The notes: generated from the sequence alone by a model not told the origin. Positions 47,092 to 57,294 are shown, numbered from the stretch's first letter. The stretch: 64,000 nucleotides of DNA from Arthrobacter alpinus (GCF_001445575.1 NZ_CP013200.1:2914001-2978000); one strand, 5' to 3'. Numbers and translations: made by a program.

Positions 47092-47522
47092 TTCACGACC
47101 ACCACCGGTCAGCAGCTGTCGGGCACGCACCGCCCGCTACGTCATGCTCGTACACCTACCCAGCGACCACACCGCCGAATCCATTCGTGACAGACTCATC
47201 AAAACCATGTCCACCCTGCCAGCACCCCTACGAGGTTCCCTAACCTGGGACCAAGGCGCCGAAATGGCCAAACACAAAGCCTTCAGCCTCGCCACGGAGA
47301 TGGAGGTCTACTTCTGCGACCCCGCCAGCCCCTGGCAACACGGAACCAACGAGAATACCAGTGGGCCTCCTACGTTCATACTTTCCCAATAGCACCGGCC
47401 TGACCAGCTACAGCGCCGAGGTCCTCGAGTACGTCGCGAACGAACTCAACGACCGCCCACGCAAAAGCCTCGGCTGGAGTACACCAGCCAAGCGCCTACG
47501 TGATTTACTACTACCGAACTAA
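47092..47522 (+). pseudogene. IS30-family transposase C-terminal remnant
   Basis: The frame from 47144 encodes MLVHLPSDHTAESIRDRLIK, TLTWDQGAEMAKHKAFS-like sequence and VYFCDPASPWQHGTNENT, the last part of the IS30 DDE domain with its glutamate context. After a frameshift near 47360 it continues AEVLEYVANELNDRPRKSLGWSTPAKRLRDLL to a TAA at 47520. The N-terminal half and first catalytic Asp are missing. Confidence 0.85.
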
Positions 47523-47929
47523 CCCTCAGTGTTGCAACCACCCCGAGAATTCAAGCTGTCGCTAGCATTTTAGATGAGGCAACAGGTCAAACGTGCTCGA
47601 CAAACGGAGCGTTCTAGCTTTCAACTTAAGCTGCCGTTGATAACGACTGCCCCGACCATGTCCCACAGATGGACACACAAGTCTTCCACCTCAAAAATAG
47701 TGGCGTCGAGGTCTGACCTTCAAGAAGACAGCGCCGACAACGGATCGAGCCGCAATCTAGCGTCCGTGTCTGAGGAGAACGTGACACTAGACGATTGACC
47801 CACTCCAAGATCGCACCACCGCAAGTGAAGTCGATCAGCTCAGACTTCAATCAGCGCTTACCAACGCTAGCCGCGCCCCAAATCCTACGCTGTGGGAAAC
47901 GAGGGGTTTTGGCGGATCTTGCCGGAAAA
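47523..47929. other. No gene identified
   Basis: Intergenic between the IS30 remnant and the transporter terminator. Short frames on both strands have no recognisable features. Confidence 0.4.
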
Positions 47930-47971
47930 CCAAATGCTGAGGCCCCTGTCAGCAGGGGCCTCAGCATTTGG
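47930..47971. terminator. Strong bidirectional terminator after the MHS transporter
   Basis: A perfect 19-bp stem (left arm 47930-47948, CCAAATGCTGAGGCCCCTG) with a 4-base loop. It lies 40 bp past the transporter stop on the minus strand; flanking AAAAC gives a short U tract in that direction. Confidence 0.85.
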
Positions 47972-48010
47972 CTTGCACCAGGGGAATCCCCATAAATGGT
48001 CCTAGAGTAA

Positions 48011-49348
48011 CTAGCTCTCGACGGCTTTGCGGTCCTTGGCGATGATGAAGGCAATGGCACTCACAACGCACAGGCCACAGAAGAATACCGCCAACAAGGT
48101 CGTTGAGCCGCTCCCTGCTGCCATCAGACCCGTCGCAATCAACGGCGCGAATCCGGCACCCAGCGTCGTGGCCATCTGGTACGACAGGGACAGCCCGGTG
48201 TAACGGGTTTTTGTGCTAAACATTTCACCCATCCATGCACCCATCGGGCCATACATGAGTGCCTGGATGAGCGGGTTGCCAATAATAAAACCAAGCAGCA
48301 TCAGGCCCGTGGAACCGTTTTGAATCAAAGCAAACATGGGCCAGATGCCGATGACGCCAAGGATGGCGCCGGTAATCATGACGGGTCGGCGGCCGATCTT
48401 ATCGGAGAGCAGTGCCGTGGCCGGGATGGTGAAGATGTGGATAGCGTTGGCAATGGTGAGCATGAGGAGCGCATCTGAGCGCGTGTGACCGGAGGCAACT
48501 GCCAGGCTCAGTGCGAAGGTTGCCAAGAGTGACTGCATGAACAAGGGCGCGAGCCCACCAACCACGGACAGTCCCACTTCCTTCGGGTAGCGCCGAAGAA
48601 CCTGAAGCAGTGGAGCTGCAGTTCGCCCCTCGTTTTTGTTAGCCGCTGCCGCTGCCTGGGCCTTCTCAAAGTCCGGTGATTCCGTTACCTTGGCGCGTAG
48701 GAACAGCCCCACAACGAGCAAGACAATGGAGAGCAGGAAAGGCACCCGCCAGCCCCACGCCAGGAAGTCCTCTTCCGGCAGGGCTGCGAAGGCACCAAGC
48801 ACCAAGGTTGCCAACACGGCTCCCGAGGGACCTCCGGAAACAGCAATTGATGCGCCGAATCCCTTCCGCTTGGGACTGGAGTGTTCCATGGACATGAGGG
48901 TCGCCCCTGCCCACTCCCCGCCCATGGCGATTCCCTGAATGACGCGCAGAGTTACCAACGCTATGGGCGCCCAGATACCAATCTGCGCCGCCGTTGGCAA
49001 CAATCCAACGGCAATTGACACAAAACCCATGATGACCATCGTGATGATGAGCATCTTCTTGCGCCCCAAACGGTCGCCGAAATGACCGAAGATGACTCCA
49101 CCAATCGGCCGTGCCACATAACCAGCGGCCAGAGTGACAAAGGACAGCGCAATGCCAACCCCATGATCCACGCCGCTGAAGAACAATTGCGGAAAGACGA
49201 GAGCTGCGGCCGTGCCATAAAGCAGGAAATCGTACATCTCTAGCGAAGATCCGATGTAGCTAGAGGCCATGGCCAGCTTTGCTCCGGGCCGCTTTGTTTG
49301 CTGTGTTGGCGGCTGTGGGACATCGATCTCGTCAATGGGGTAGGTCAC
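48011..49348 (-). CDS. MHS-type MFS transporter, likely for an aromatic acid
   Basis: A 445-residue, twelve-helix major-facilitator protein of the metabolite:H+ symporter group. Signatures are SSLEMYDFLLYGTAAALVFP at helix 1, the loop GHFGDRLGRKKML, RVIQGIAMGGEWAGATLM, and FTIPATALLSDKIGRRPVM in the second half. MHS members import shikimate, protocatechuate and similar acids. It is divergent from an IclR regulator that precedes the mhp operon, so uptake of 3-hydroxyphenylpropionate or a related phenylpropanoid acid is likely. The divergent promoter has a pair of candidate IclR operators. Confidence 0.88.
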   Translation of the reverse strand: MTYPIDEIDVPQPPTQQTKRPGAKLAMASSYIGSSLEMYDFLLYGTAAALVFPQLFFSGVDHGVGIALSFVTLAAGYVARPIGGVIFGHFGDRLGRKKMLIITMVIMGFVSIAVGLLPTAAQIGIWAPIALVTLRVIQGIAMGGEWAGATLMSMEHSSPKRKGFGASIAVSGGPSGAVLATLVLGAFAALPEEDFLAWGWRVPFLLSIVLLVVGLFLRAKVTESPDFEKAQAAAAANKNEGRTAAPLLQVLRRYPKEVGLSVVGGLAPLFMQSLLATFALSLAVASGHTRSDALLMLTIANAIHIFTIPATALLSDKIGRRPVMITGAILGVIGIWPMFALIQNGSTGLMLLGFIIGNPLIQALMYGPMGAWMGEMFSTKTRYTGLSLSYQMATTLGAGFAPLIATGLMAAGSGSTTLLAVFFCGLCVVSAIAFIIAKDRKAVES

Positions 49349-49362
49349 TAGAACTCCAAAGT

Positions 49363-49398
49363 GTGTATTTATCGCACGTCAGCGTACGATATTAGTAC
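49363..49398. promoter_or_regulatory. Candidate IclR operator pair (transporter/regulator)
   Basis: GTGTATTTATCGCAC (49363-49377) and GTACGATATTAGTAC (49384-49398) are imperfect 15-bp palindromes with centres 21 bp apart. The same pair with the same spacing occurs before mhpC. Confidence 0.65.
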
Positions 49399-49464
49399 AA
49401 GCGTGACGCACTTCACGAAGTCCTGTCAAGCGCGAACTGCCCAAGACTTCACTAGGATGGCAAA

Positions 49465-50163
49465 GTGACAATAGAATCAGCCTCACCCAGCTCCCGAACC
49501 GCCGGCTCCCAAACATTGGCCCGTGGCATCCTCGCGCTCAAGACCATAGCCTCGTCCAGAGAAGGGCTGGCCATTCAGGAGGTTGCCGACCAGCTTGGCG
49601 TGCACCGCACTATTGCCTACCGGATCTTGAACACGCTCAGCGATGCCGAGCTCATCAGGCGCGGCAGTGATAACAAGTACCGCGGCTCATCGGGATTGTT
49701 ACTGCTGGCAAATTCGGCGCACTCCGCGTTGCGGGCAGCTGCCATGCCGATCCTGACGAAATTGGCCAGTGAACTTCAGCAAACGGTGTCCCTGATAGTC
49801 CAAGAAGGAACAGATGCCGTAGCCCTGGCCGTCGTTGAAGCGCAGAATCAGCATTACCGGATTTCTTTCACCGAAGGCAGTCGCCAGTCGCTCAACCTCG
49901 GTGCTGCGGGCCACGCCATCAGCTCCTGCCACCCTCCCCTGGCTAGCGATCCCGAACCGGTAAAAGCGGCTCGCGCCAAGGGATACTCCTCAACGTACGG
50001 CGAGGTGGAACCAAATATGTACGGACTCGCCGCACCGGTCATTGGCGACAGCTGGAACATGCCGGCCTGCATTAACGTCATTACAAATCGCCCGGAATTG
50101 ATTGAATCAGCCATTCCCGCCGTCGTTGCCGCAGCCGCGCTTATCGCAGCTCAACTCGCCTAA
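49465..50163 (+). CDS. IclR-family regulator of the mhp cluster
   Basis: A 232-residue IclR protein. The N-terminal winged helix spans about residues 17-77 (LARGILALKTIASSREGLAIQEVADQLGVHRTIAYRILNTLSDAELI), and the C-terminal ligand domain contains YSSTYGEVEPNMYGLAAPVI. The GTG start is the first of the frame; conserved sequence begins soon after. In E. coli the mhp pathway is governed by an IclR protein, MhpR, acting with the 3-hydroxyphenylpropionate ligand, so a like role is inferred. Whether it activates or represses is not known. Confidence 0.85.
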   Translation: MTIESASPSSRTAGSQTLARGILALKTIASSREGLAIQEVADQLGVHRTIAYRILNTLSDAELIRRGSDNKYRGSSGLLLLANSAHSALRAAAMPILTKLASELQQTVSLIVQEGTDAVALAVVEAQNQHYRISFTEGSRQSLNLGAAGHAISSCHPPLASDPEPVKAARAKGYSSTYGEVEPNMYGLAAPVIGDSWNMPACINVITNRPELIESAIPAVVAAAALIAAQLA

Positions 50164-50247
50164 CCATTTGGCCCGGTTCGCTGCCCGGCAAAACCAACTT
50201 CTCCCTTGACATAGATCACACGGCCGTGGTGTGATGTCTGTCATGGG

Positions 50248-50283
50248 GTGCATTTATAGCATCTAATGGTGCGATATATGCAC
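50248..50283. promoter_or_regulatory. Candidate IclR operator pair (mhpC promoter)
   Basis: GTGCATTTATAGCAT (50248-50262) and GTGCGATATATGCAC (50269-50283) have centres 21 bp apart, matching the pair at 49363-49398. They lie 17-52 bp before mhpC. Confidence 0.7.
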
Positions 50284-50299
50284 AATTCAAAGGAGAATC

Positions 50300-51169
50300 A
50301 TGACAGAGAGTACATTCACCAGCGTTTGGTCCGATCTGGCGCCGCTTGAGTTCAGCCAGGGGTATATCCGGGCCGAGAAGTACACCACCCGCTACCTGCA
50401 TACCGGGGACGTGTCCAAGCCGACCCTGATTGCCATGCATGGGATCACCGGCCATGCCGAAGCCTACGTGCGTAACTTTGAAGCCCTGTCGGAACACTTC
50501 TCTGTCTGGGCCATTGACTTCATCGGCCACGGCTACAGCTCCAAGCCGGATCAGCCTCTAGAGATCAAGGACTACATCGAACAGTTGCTGGAGTTCATGG
50601 CGGCCATCGGTGTTGACAAGGCCTACTTCACGGGAGAATCACTCGGCGGGTGGGTTGGTGCGCAATTCGCCATTGACTATCCCGAAAAGGTGGAGCGCAT
50701 CCTGCTGAACACCATGGGCGGCACCATGGCGAACCCGGTTGTCATGGAGCGCCTGTACACCTTGTCGATGGAGGCGGCGAAGGACCCTTCATGGGACCGC
50801 GTCAAGGCACGCCTGGAGTGGCTCATGGCCGATCCGGCCATGGTCACCGACGACCTCATCAAAACCCGCCAGGCTATCTTTTCCCAGCCTGACTGGCTCA
50901 AGGCCTGCATCTCCAACATGGCTCTCCAGGACCCCACTATCCGCCGGCGTAATATGCTCACCGACGAGGCCTTGGGCCAAATCAAGGCTCCGGCATTGGT
51001 GTTGTGGACAACCAAGGACCCCTCCGGGCCAGTCGATGAAGGACGCAGGATCGCTTCCCTGATCCCCAATGGTGAGTTGGCCATCATGGAGAACTGCGGC
51101 CACTGGCCCCAGTACGAGGACCCGGCGACGTTCAACAAGATCATCCTTGATTTCTTGCTGGACCGCTAA
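50300..51169 (+). CDS. mhpC: 2-hydroxy-6-oxonona-2,4-dienedioate hydrolase
   Basis: A 289-residue alpha/beta hydrolase with the oxyanion HGITGHAEAY, the nucleophile elbow FTGESLGGWVGAQFA (Ser near 115), and the catalytic His in ENCGHWPQYEDP. In the mhp route this C-C hydrolase splits the ring-cleavage product into 2-hydroxypentadienoate and succinate. It is first in the operon, with a strong AAAGGAGAATC ribosome site, and 40 bp before mhpA. Its assignment rests on context as much as on sequence. Confidence 0.88.
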   Translation: MTESTFTSVWSDLAPLEFSQGYIRAEKYTTRYLHTGDVSKPTLIAMHGITGHAEAYVRNFEALSEHFSVWAIDFIGHGYSSKPDQPLEIKDYIEQLLEFMAAIGVDKAYFTGESLGGWVGAQFAIDYPEKVERILLNTMGGTMANPVVMERLYTLSMEAAKDPSWDRVKARLEWLMADPAMVTDDLIKTRQAIFSQPDWLKACISNMALQDPTIRRRNMLTDEALGQIKAPALVLWTTKDPSGPVDEGRRIASLIPNGELAIMENCGHWPQYEDPATFNKIILDFLLDR

Positions 51170-51209
51170 GTAATCCCAGCAACCTTCAATCACTTCAAAG
51201 AAGAAGATT

Positions 51210-52940
51210 ATGACGAAACCAGCAATTGATATCGACACCGAGGTTCTCGTTGTCGGGGCAGGGCCGGCCGGGTTGATGCTCGCTAACCTGCTGGGCCTCT
51301 ATGGCCACGACGTGACTGTCCTGGAGCAGCTGCCCGAGCTCATTGACTACCCGCGCGGAGTGGGTATTGACGATGAGTCACTGCGCACCGTCCAGACTGC
51401 CGGACTTTCAGAGACCGTCTTGCCCCACACCACAGCCCAGCACATCATGCGTTTGGTCAATGGTCGCGGCAAGGTCATCATGACCAACGAGCCCAAGGCC
51501 GACGAGTTCGGCTGGCCGCGCAAGAGCGGCTTTGTGCAGCCTCTGGTCGATAAAGCCCTCCACGATGGTCTGGAGCGTTTCCACAACGTCTCCATCAAGT
51601 TCAACCATCGCGTCATCGACGTGGTGCAGACCCTCGACGACGTCGTCGCAACAGTTGAGTTCGACGACGGCACCGACACCCCCGTGACCAAGCGGGTGAG
51701 GGCTCAGTACATTGTGGGCTGTGAAGGTGGGAAGTCCGGAACCCGTAAGCGCATGGGAGTCAGTTTCGAGGGCAAGTCCCCCGCGACCCGCTGGCTTGTG
51801 GTCGATGCTGAGAATGATCCCTTGGGCACCCCCAATGTGTTCCTGGGCGCCGATCCTAAGCGCCCTTATGTTTCCATCGGGCTGGCGCACGCCATTCGCC
51901 GCTGGGAATTCATGATCTTTGACCACGAAACCGACGAGCAGGTCACGGATAAAGCGTTCATCCACAACCTCCTCAAGGATCACGTGCCGGATCCTTCCTC
52001 CCTCGAAATCATCCGCGAACGCGTCTTCACGCACCACGGGCGCATCGCAGGATCCTTCCGCCAGCGCCGCCAAATCATCGCCGGTGACGCTGCACACCTG
52101 ATGCCCGTCTGGATGGGTCAGGGCTGGAACTCTGCTGTTCGCGATGCCACCAACCTGGCCTGGAAACTCGCCACTGTGCTCCGCGGACACGCCGACGAGA
52201 CCCTGCTGGACACGTACGACGCCGAGCGCCGCGACCATGCGAAAGCCATGATCGACCTATCCCTGACCTTGGGCGCCGTCATCAAGCCGACCAACCCCTT
52301 CGTGGTGGGTGCCCGTGACGGACTGGCAGCTGCCTTGAACCTTGTCCCGTCGGTGAAGTCTTACTTCTCCGAGATGCGCTTTAAGCCCATGCCGCGCTAC
52401 ACCTCTGGTGTGGTGGTGGATCCGACGTCGTTCACGGCCGGGAAGGCGAAAGCGAAACTCTCCAGCAAAATGATTCCGACACTGACGGCCAACAACCGCA
52501 CCTCCCCTGTCGGCGTGCAGTTTATCCAGCCGCTAGTCGCCACCAAGAATCACGCCAGCATCCGTTTGGATGAGGCCGTGGGCAACTGGTGGACCGTCCT
52601 GGCTTGGGGAAACAATCCCCAAGGCATGTTCGACGCCGCCGAGCTCGCCAGGCTCGAAACTCTCGGTGCCACCTTCGTCGCCGTCGTCCCCGAGTCCCAG
52701 CGCGCCTGGGCCGAAAAGGAATACCCGGCCAACGTCGTCGTGGTTGGCGATATCACCGGTGGGCTCAAGAAATGGTTCGATGACCGGCCCACTCCTGTCC
52801 TCTTCCTGCGCCCGGACCGCTTTGTGGCCGCCGCCGTTTTGGCCCAGGACGCACCCCGTGCCCTGAAGGCCCTGCTCAAAGCACTCTCATTCAACGAAGG
52901 AGCCAACGATGCCTCTCGCACTCATTTGCATGTCGCATAG
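51210..52940 (+). CDS. mhpA: 3-(3-hydroxyphenyl)propionate/3-hydroxycinnamate hydroxylase
   Basis: A 576-residue FAD monooxygenase of the PHBH class: GAGPAGLMLANLLGLYGHDVTVLE at the N-terminus, GCEGGKSGTRKRMG, and the second FAD motif GDAAHLMPVWMGQGWNSAVRDATNLAWKL. MhpA hydroxylates 3-(3-hydroxyphenyl)propionate or the cinnamate analogue to the catechol using NADH and O2. The 3' end overlaps mhpB by 32 bp. Confidence 0.93.
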   Translation: MTKPAIDIDTEVLVVGAGPAGLMLANLLGLYGHDVTVLEQLPELIDYPRGVGIDDESLRTVQTAGLSETVLPHTTAQHIMRLVNGRGKVIMTNEPKADEFGWPRKSGFVQPLVDKALHDGLERFHNVSIKFNHRVIDVVQTLDDVVATVEFDDGTDTPVTKRVRAQYIVGCEGGKSGTRKRMGVSFEGKSPATRWLVVDAENDPLGTPNVFLGADPKRPYVSIGLAHAIRRWEFMIFDHETDEQVTDKAFIHNLLKDHVPDPSSLEIIRERVFTHHGRIAGSFRQRRQIIAGDAAHLMPVWMGQGWNSAVRDATNLAWKLATVLRGHADETLLDTYDAERRDHAKAMIDLSLTLGAVIKPTNPFVVGARDGLAAALNLVPSVKSYFSEMRFKPMPRYTSGVVVDPTSFTAGKAKAKLSSKMIPTLTANNRTSPVGVQFIQPLVATKNHASIRLDEAVGNWWTVLAWGNNPQGMFDAAELARLETLGATFVAVVPESQRAWAEKEYPANVVVVGDITGGLKKWFDDRPTPVLFLRPDRFVAAAVLAQDAPRALKALLKALSFNEGANDASRTHLHVA

Positions 52941-53850
52941 TCCGTTACTGGAACACACCGATCCTCCGGCCGACGTCAAGGCCGCCGTGGAAGAAGCATT
53001 CGAGCAGGTTCGTGCGTTTGCCGCGGACTTCAAGCCGGACTTGATCGTGAACTTCGGCCCGGACCACTTCAACGGCTTCTTCTACGACCTCATGCCACCG
53101 TTTTGCATCGGCTATGAGGCGCACGGCACCGGCGACTATGATTCCTGGGGCGGCCCCCTGAACGTGCCAACCGACATCGCCATGGAACTGGCTGAATACG
53201 TCATCGCCAATGACATTGAAACCGCCATCTCACGCAAAATGGAAGTCGACCACGGCGCCGTCCAGCCGATGGAGATCATCTACGGTGATCTGAGCCAGGT
53301 TCCTGTCATCCCCATCTTCATCAACTCGGTGGCCCCACCCTTCTCCAAGATGAGCCGGATCCGCGAGTTCGGCACCGCCGTGGGGAACTTCTTCAAAGAC
53401 AGCGACAAGAAGATCTTGTTCATCGGTTCCGGTGGGCTCTCCCACGATCCGCCCGTACCGCAGATCGCCACAGCCACCGAGGAGCAGCGCAAGTTCCTCA
53501 CGGATGGCCGCCACCCCACCCCCGAGGCGCGTGCCGCACGTCAACAGCGCACCATCGACACCGCCAAGGCCTTTGCCCGCGGCGAGGCGAACATCATGGA
53601 CCTCAACCCGGAATGGGACCGCAAGTTCCTTGAGGTATGCAAATCCGGTGACGTGGCACAGTTCGATGCCTACATCCCGGCAGAAATGGCCGCCGAAGCC
53701 GGAAACTCCTCTCACGAGGTCCGCACTTGGGTGGCAGCCTACTCGGCCCTTCGCGCCGGTGGCGAATACAAGGTCACCTACGAGTTCTACAAGCCCATCA
53801 AGGAATACATTGCCGGCTTCGGCGTCACCACCGCGGTGTTGCTCCCATGA
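52909..53850 (+). CDS. mhpB: 3-carboxyethylcatechol 2,3-dioxygenase
   Basis: A 313-residue type II (LigB-like) extradiol dioxygenase: ALICMSHSPLLEH near the start (Fe-ligand His), NFGPDHFNGFFYDLMPPFCIG, DHGAVQPMEI and SGGLSHDPPVPQ. It opens the catechol ring next to the hydroxyls with Fe2+ and O2. GAAGGAG precedes the ATG inside the mhpA end, and the stop overlaps mhpD by ATGA. Confidence 0.93.
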   Translation: MPLALICMSHSPLLEHTDPPADVKAAVEEAFEQVRAFAADFKPDLIVNFGPDHFNGFFYDLMPPFCIGYEAHGTGDYDSWGGPLNVPTDIAMELAEYVIANDIETAISRKMEVDHGAVQPMEIIYGDLSQVPVIPIFINSVAPPFSKMSRIREFGTAVGNFFKDSDKKILFIGSGGLSHDPPVPQIATATEEQRKFLTDGRHPTPEARAARQQRTIDTAKAFARGEANIMDLNPEWDRKFLEVCKSGDVAQFDAYIPAEMAAEAGNSSHEVRTWVAAYSALRAGGEYKVTYEFYKPIKEYIAGFGVTTAVLLP

Positions 53851-54692
53851 ACGCCGCAACAGAAAGCGAAACAACCACCATGACCGTGGGCAGCCCCGTC
53901 GAATCCACGCGCAACGAGCAGCTACACCAGCTGGCGCAGGAACTCCTGAGCGCCACTGAGTCACTCGTCCCGGTGGCGCCTTTGCGGGATCGCCTTGAGG
54001 ACATGTCCCTCGAGGACGCTTATGTCATCCAGACTCTCCAGTTGGACAAACACGTGGCCGATGGGCGCGTGCTGGCCGGACGTAAGGTCGGCTTGACCTC
54101 GCTAGCCATGCAGCAACAGCTCGGTGTGGACTCCCCTGACTTCGGTTTCTTCTTCACCGACATGGTTCATCACGACGGCGATTCCATCCCGGCATCGTCC
54201 TTTATCTCCCCCAAGGTGGAGCCGGAGTTCGGCTTCGTGCTCAAGGAAACTCTGCAGGGCCCGGGTGTCACCCTGGAGCAGGCCACCGCCGCCATCGGCG
54301 AGGTCTACGCAGCCATCGAGATCATCGACTCACGCATCAGCGACTGGGACATCAAACTCGTGGACACCGTGGCGGACAATGCCTCCTGTGGTGCCATCGT
54401 CATCGGAACCACCCCGCTCGCCGTAGACCCGGCAGCACTTAATGAGGTGTCCTGTGCGTTGACCATCGACGGGACCACCCTTGGCACAGGCACCGGAGCT
54501 GACGTCATGGGCAACCCCGTGGCACCCCTGGCCTGGCTCGCCAACGTCCTCGGCGAGCAGGGCGTCGCCCTGGTAGCTGGCCAGCTCATCCTTCCCGGCT
54601 CCTTTACCAAGGCCGAACCCGTCACCGCAGGCAGCCGTGCAACAGCCGACTTCGGCTCCCTGGGCAGCCTGACCATCAACTTCACCAAGTAA
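53847..54692 (+). CDS. mhpD: 2-hydroxypenta-2,4-dienoate hydratase
   Basis: A 281-residue fumarylacetoacetase-superfamily hydratase: GRKVGLTSLAMQQQLGVDSPDFGFFFTDM, the metal-site KVEPEFGFVLKETL and AAIEIIDSRISDW. It adds water to hydroxypentadienoate giving 4-hydroxy-2-oxovalerate. The start is placed at the ATGA overlap with mhpB; an internal ATG at 53880 (MTVGSP) is possible. The long upstream frame is an mhpB shadow. Confidence 0.9.
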   Translation: MNAATESETTTMTVGSPVESTRNEQLHQLAQELLSATESLVPVAPLRDRLEDMSLEDAYVIQTLQLDKHVADGRVLAGRKVGLTSLAMQQQLGVDSPDFGFFFTDMVHHDGDSIPASSFISPKVEPEFGFVLKETLQGPGVTLEQATAAIGEVYAAIEIIDSRISDWDIKLVDTVADNASCGAIVIGTTPLAVDPAALNEVSCALTIDGTTLGTGTGADVMGNPVAPLAWLANVLGEQGVALVAGQLILPGSFTKAEPVTAGSRATADFGSLGSLTINFTK

Positions 54693-54701
54693 GGAACCCT
54701 C

Positions 54702-55655
54702 ATGTCAGAGACAAAAGCACCAAAACGGACAGCCGCCATCGTCGGCTCGGGCAACATCGGCACCGATCTGATGTTCAAGATCATGCGCCGCAGCGAACAC
54801 CTTGAAGTCAAATACATGATCGGTGTTGACCCTGCTTCCGACGGACTCGCCCGAGCCGCACGACTAGGCATCACCACGTCCGCCGGTGGCGTGGACTGGC
54901 TCCTGGCCCAAGACGAACTGCCCGACTTCGTCTTTGAGTGCACCTCCGCGAAAGCCCACGCCATCAACGCTCCCCGGTACAAGGCCGCTGGCATCCACGC
55001 GATCGACCTGACCCCGGCCGCCGTCGGCCCGTACCTCTGCCCCGTGGTCAACCTCGACTCCCTCGAGGACGTACTGAACGTCAACATGATCACCTGCGCC
55101 GGACAGGCAACCACCCCCATCGTGGCCGCGGTATCCTCCGTGGTCCCGGTGGACTACGCGGAAATCGTCGCCTCCATCGCCTCCAAATCCGCAGGCCCGG
55201 GCACCCGTGCCAACGTGGACGAGTTCACCGAAACCACAGCCAAAGCCCTTGAAGTGGTCGGTGGGGCCAAGCGCGGCAAAGCTATCATCATCATCAACCC
55301 GGTCGAGCCGCCCATGATCATGCGCAACACTGTTTACTGCGCGATCCCGGCCGACGCCGCCGAACCCGGTGAGCTGCAGGATAAGATCCGTGCCTCTATC
55401 GATCAGGCCGTGGCCAGCATTCAGGACTACGTCCCCGGCTACGCTCTGCGTGTTGAACCACAATTCGACAGCGCCCGTGAAGACTGGGACGGCAACGGCC
55501 GCGTCGGCATCTGGATCCAAGTCCGAGGAGCTGCCGACTACCTGCCCGAATACGCCGGCAACCTCGACATCATCACGGCCGCCGCCACCCGCACCGCCGA
55601 TCTGCTGGCCGAACGCATGAACGCCACTGCCACCGCTGAAGGAGCACACGCATGA
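54702..55655 (+). CDS. mhpF: Acetaldehyde dehydrogenase (acylating)
   Basis: A 317-residue CoA-acylating acetaldehyde dehydrogenase. It has the Rossmann loop [24 protein letters not shown], the catalytic cysteine in [17 protein letters not shown] and [15 protein letters not shown]. It works with MhpE, to which acetaldehyde is channelled, producing acetyl-CoA and NADH. AAGGAA precedes the ATG; the stop overlaps mhpE by ATGA, favouring balanced synthesis of the complex. Confidence 0.95.
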   Translation: MSETKAPKRTAAIVGSGNIGTDLMFKIMRRSEHLEVKYMIGVDPASDGLARAARLGITTSAGGVDWLLAQDELPDFVFECTSAKAHAINAPRYKAAGIHAIDLTPAAVGPYLCPVVNLDSLEDVLNVNMITCAGQATTPIVAAVSSVVPVDYAEIVASIASKSAGPGTRANVDEFTETTAKALEVVGGAKRGKAIIIINPVEPPMIMRNTVYCAIPADAAEPGELQDKIRASIDQAVASIQDYVPGYALRVEPQFDSAREDWDGNGRVGIWIQVRGAADYLPEYAGNLDIITAAATRTADLLAERMNATATAEGAHA

Positions 55656-56683
55656 ACACCACCCCAGAATTCAGTGTCCGCCTGACTGACACCACCTTGC
55701 GCGACGGCTCCCACGCCATGAGCCACAAATTCACCGAAGCCCACGTGCGTTCCATCGTCCGCGCCCTGGATGATGCGAAGGTTGAGGTCATCGAGGTCAC
55801 CCACGGTGACGGGCTCGGCGGCTCCTCCTTTAACTACGGATTCTCCCTCACCCCGGAACTGGACCTGGTCAAGGCCGCCGTCGACGAAGCCAAAAACGCT
55901 AAGATCGCTGTGCTCATGCTCCCGGGGCTTGGCACCATTCACGACCTGAACCAGGCCCATGAGGCCGGCGCCTCCATGGCCCGCATCGCAACCCACTGCA
56001 CCGAGGCCGACGTCTCCATTCAGCACTTCCAGCACGCCCGTAAGCTCGGCATGGAAACCGTTGGCTTCCTCATGCTCTCCCACCGCACCACCCCGGAAAA
56101 CCTCGCCAAACAGGCCCGCATCATGGCCGACGCTGGCTGCCAGTGCGTGTACGTCGTTGACTCCGCTGGCGCACTGATCCTCGAGGACGTCTCCGACCGG
56201 GTCGAAGCGTTGGTCAGCGAGCTCGGCACCGACGCACAGGTCGGCTTCCACGGCCACCAAAACATGAGCTTCGGCGTCGCAAACTCCGTGTTCGCCGCCC
56301 GAGCTGGCGCAAAGCAAATCGACGGAACCTTGATGGCCCTCGGCGCCGGAGCCGGAAACTCCCCCACCGAAGTCCTCGCAGCGTCCTTCGACCGCCTCGG
56401 CATCCACACCGGCGTCGACGTTCAGGCAGTCATGGCAGCCGCCGAAGACATCGTCAAACCCATCATCACCCGCATGCCCATCATGGACCGCGCCTCCATC
56501 ATGCAAGGCTACGCAGGCGTCTACTCCTCCTTCCTCATCCACGCCGAACGCGCCGCTGAACGCTACGGCGTCCCGGCCTACCGGATCCTGGAAGAAATCG
56601 GCAAGGCAGGATACGTCGGCGGACAAGAAGACATGATCGTCGACGTCGCCGTCACCCTCGCCGCAGCAAACAAAGCCGCCTAA
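55652..56683 (+). CDS. mhpE: 4-hydroxy-2-oxovalerate aldolase
   Basis: A 343-residue class II aldolase of the HMGL-like TIM-barrel family: [17 protein letters not shown] at the start (metal and catalytic residues), [26 protein letters not shown], and [45 protein letters not shown] (Mn2+-ligand histidines). It cleaves 4-hydroxy-2-oxovalerate to pyruvate and acetaldehyde. It is the last gene of the operon, and a terminator follows 22 bp later. Confidence 0.95.
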   Translation: MNTTPEFSVRLTDTTLRDGSHAMSHKFTEAHVRSIVRALDDAKVEVIEVTHGDGLGGSSFNYGFSLTPELDLVKAAVDEAKNAKIAVLMLPGLGTIHDLNQAHEAGASMARIATHCTEADVSIQHFQHARKLGMETVGFLMLSHRTTPENLAKQARIMADAGCQCVYVVDSAGALILEDVSDRVEALVSELGTDAQVGFHGHQNMSFGVANSVFAARAGAKQIDGTLMALGAGAGNSPTEVLAASFDRLGIHTGVDVQAVMAAAEDIVKPIITRMPIMDRASIMQGYAGVYSSFLIHAERAAERYGVPAYRILEEIGKAGYVGGQEDMIVDVAVTLAAANKAA

Positions 56684-56705
56684 CACGCACCACTTCACAA
56701 CACGG

Positions 56706-56743
56706 GCCCGTTCAACTACCCCCTCCGGGATAGTTGGACGGGC
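56706..56743 (+). terminator. Terminator of the mhp operon
   Basis: GCCCGTTCAACTA (56706-56718) pairs with TAGTTGGACGGGC (56731-56743) with one wobble, leaving a 12-base loop. It sits just after mhpE; no long T run follows. Confidence 0.7.
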
Positions 56744-56759
56744 CTCACGTGTCCCTAAA

Positions 56760-57294
56760 GGATCACCGCTGTAATCAGCCGAGCGGAATACCCGAACAAT
56801 AACGGCCACTGTGTGAAGGGGGAAGCTCTCACCCGAGACTCTCAGAAAGGCGTCGCGAGAGCGGGGCCAACACGATCCTGACACAACGTCTCTAACAGCC
56901 TGGCGAAAACAAGTCATTCCGGCAGCTGGCACAATTGCTACTCCACCCGCTCTACTCCCTCTCGAAAAGGTCCCCAGCACTGTCGGCGGCAAGAAGTATT
57001 TGCAGCACGCAGTAGCCTGATATCAAACCGGTCTCCTGAGTAGTAGATGATGTAGTCAATCCACCCGACTGTCGTGAAAACACTCTGCAGCGAACGACCA
57101 GATTAGAGCACTTTTTCCTGGACGCATTCCTTATGGATGTCTAAGACAGCCGCCACGAACAACAGCGCCACCGCAGGCAATGACTGACATTAGATACTAT
57201 TTCCGGCAACTGATCAAACAACCTAGTTCCGGCCATGAGGAATAGGCTCCAAATGACGATGAAGAAGGTACTACAGGGAATATGGCCCCGAGCC
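56760..57294. other. No gene identified
   Basis: About 530 bp after the mhp terminator without a credible ORF, RNA or repeat that I can recognise. Base composition drops compared with the genes around it. Confidence 0.5.

Noticed and set aside
55538..56992. 484-residue minus-strand frame opposite mhpE
   Set aside because: It is a Gly/Asp/His/Val-rich shadow without family features; mhpE on the plus strand is clear.
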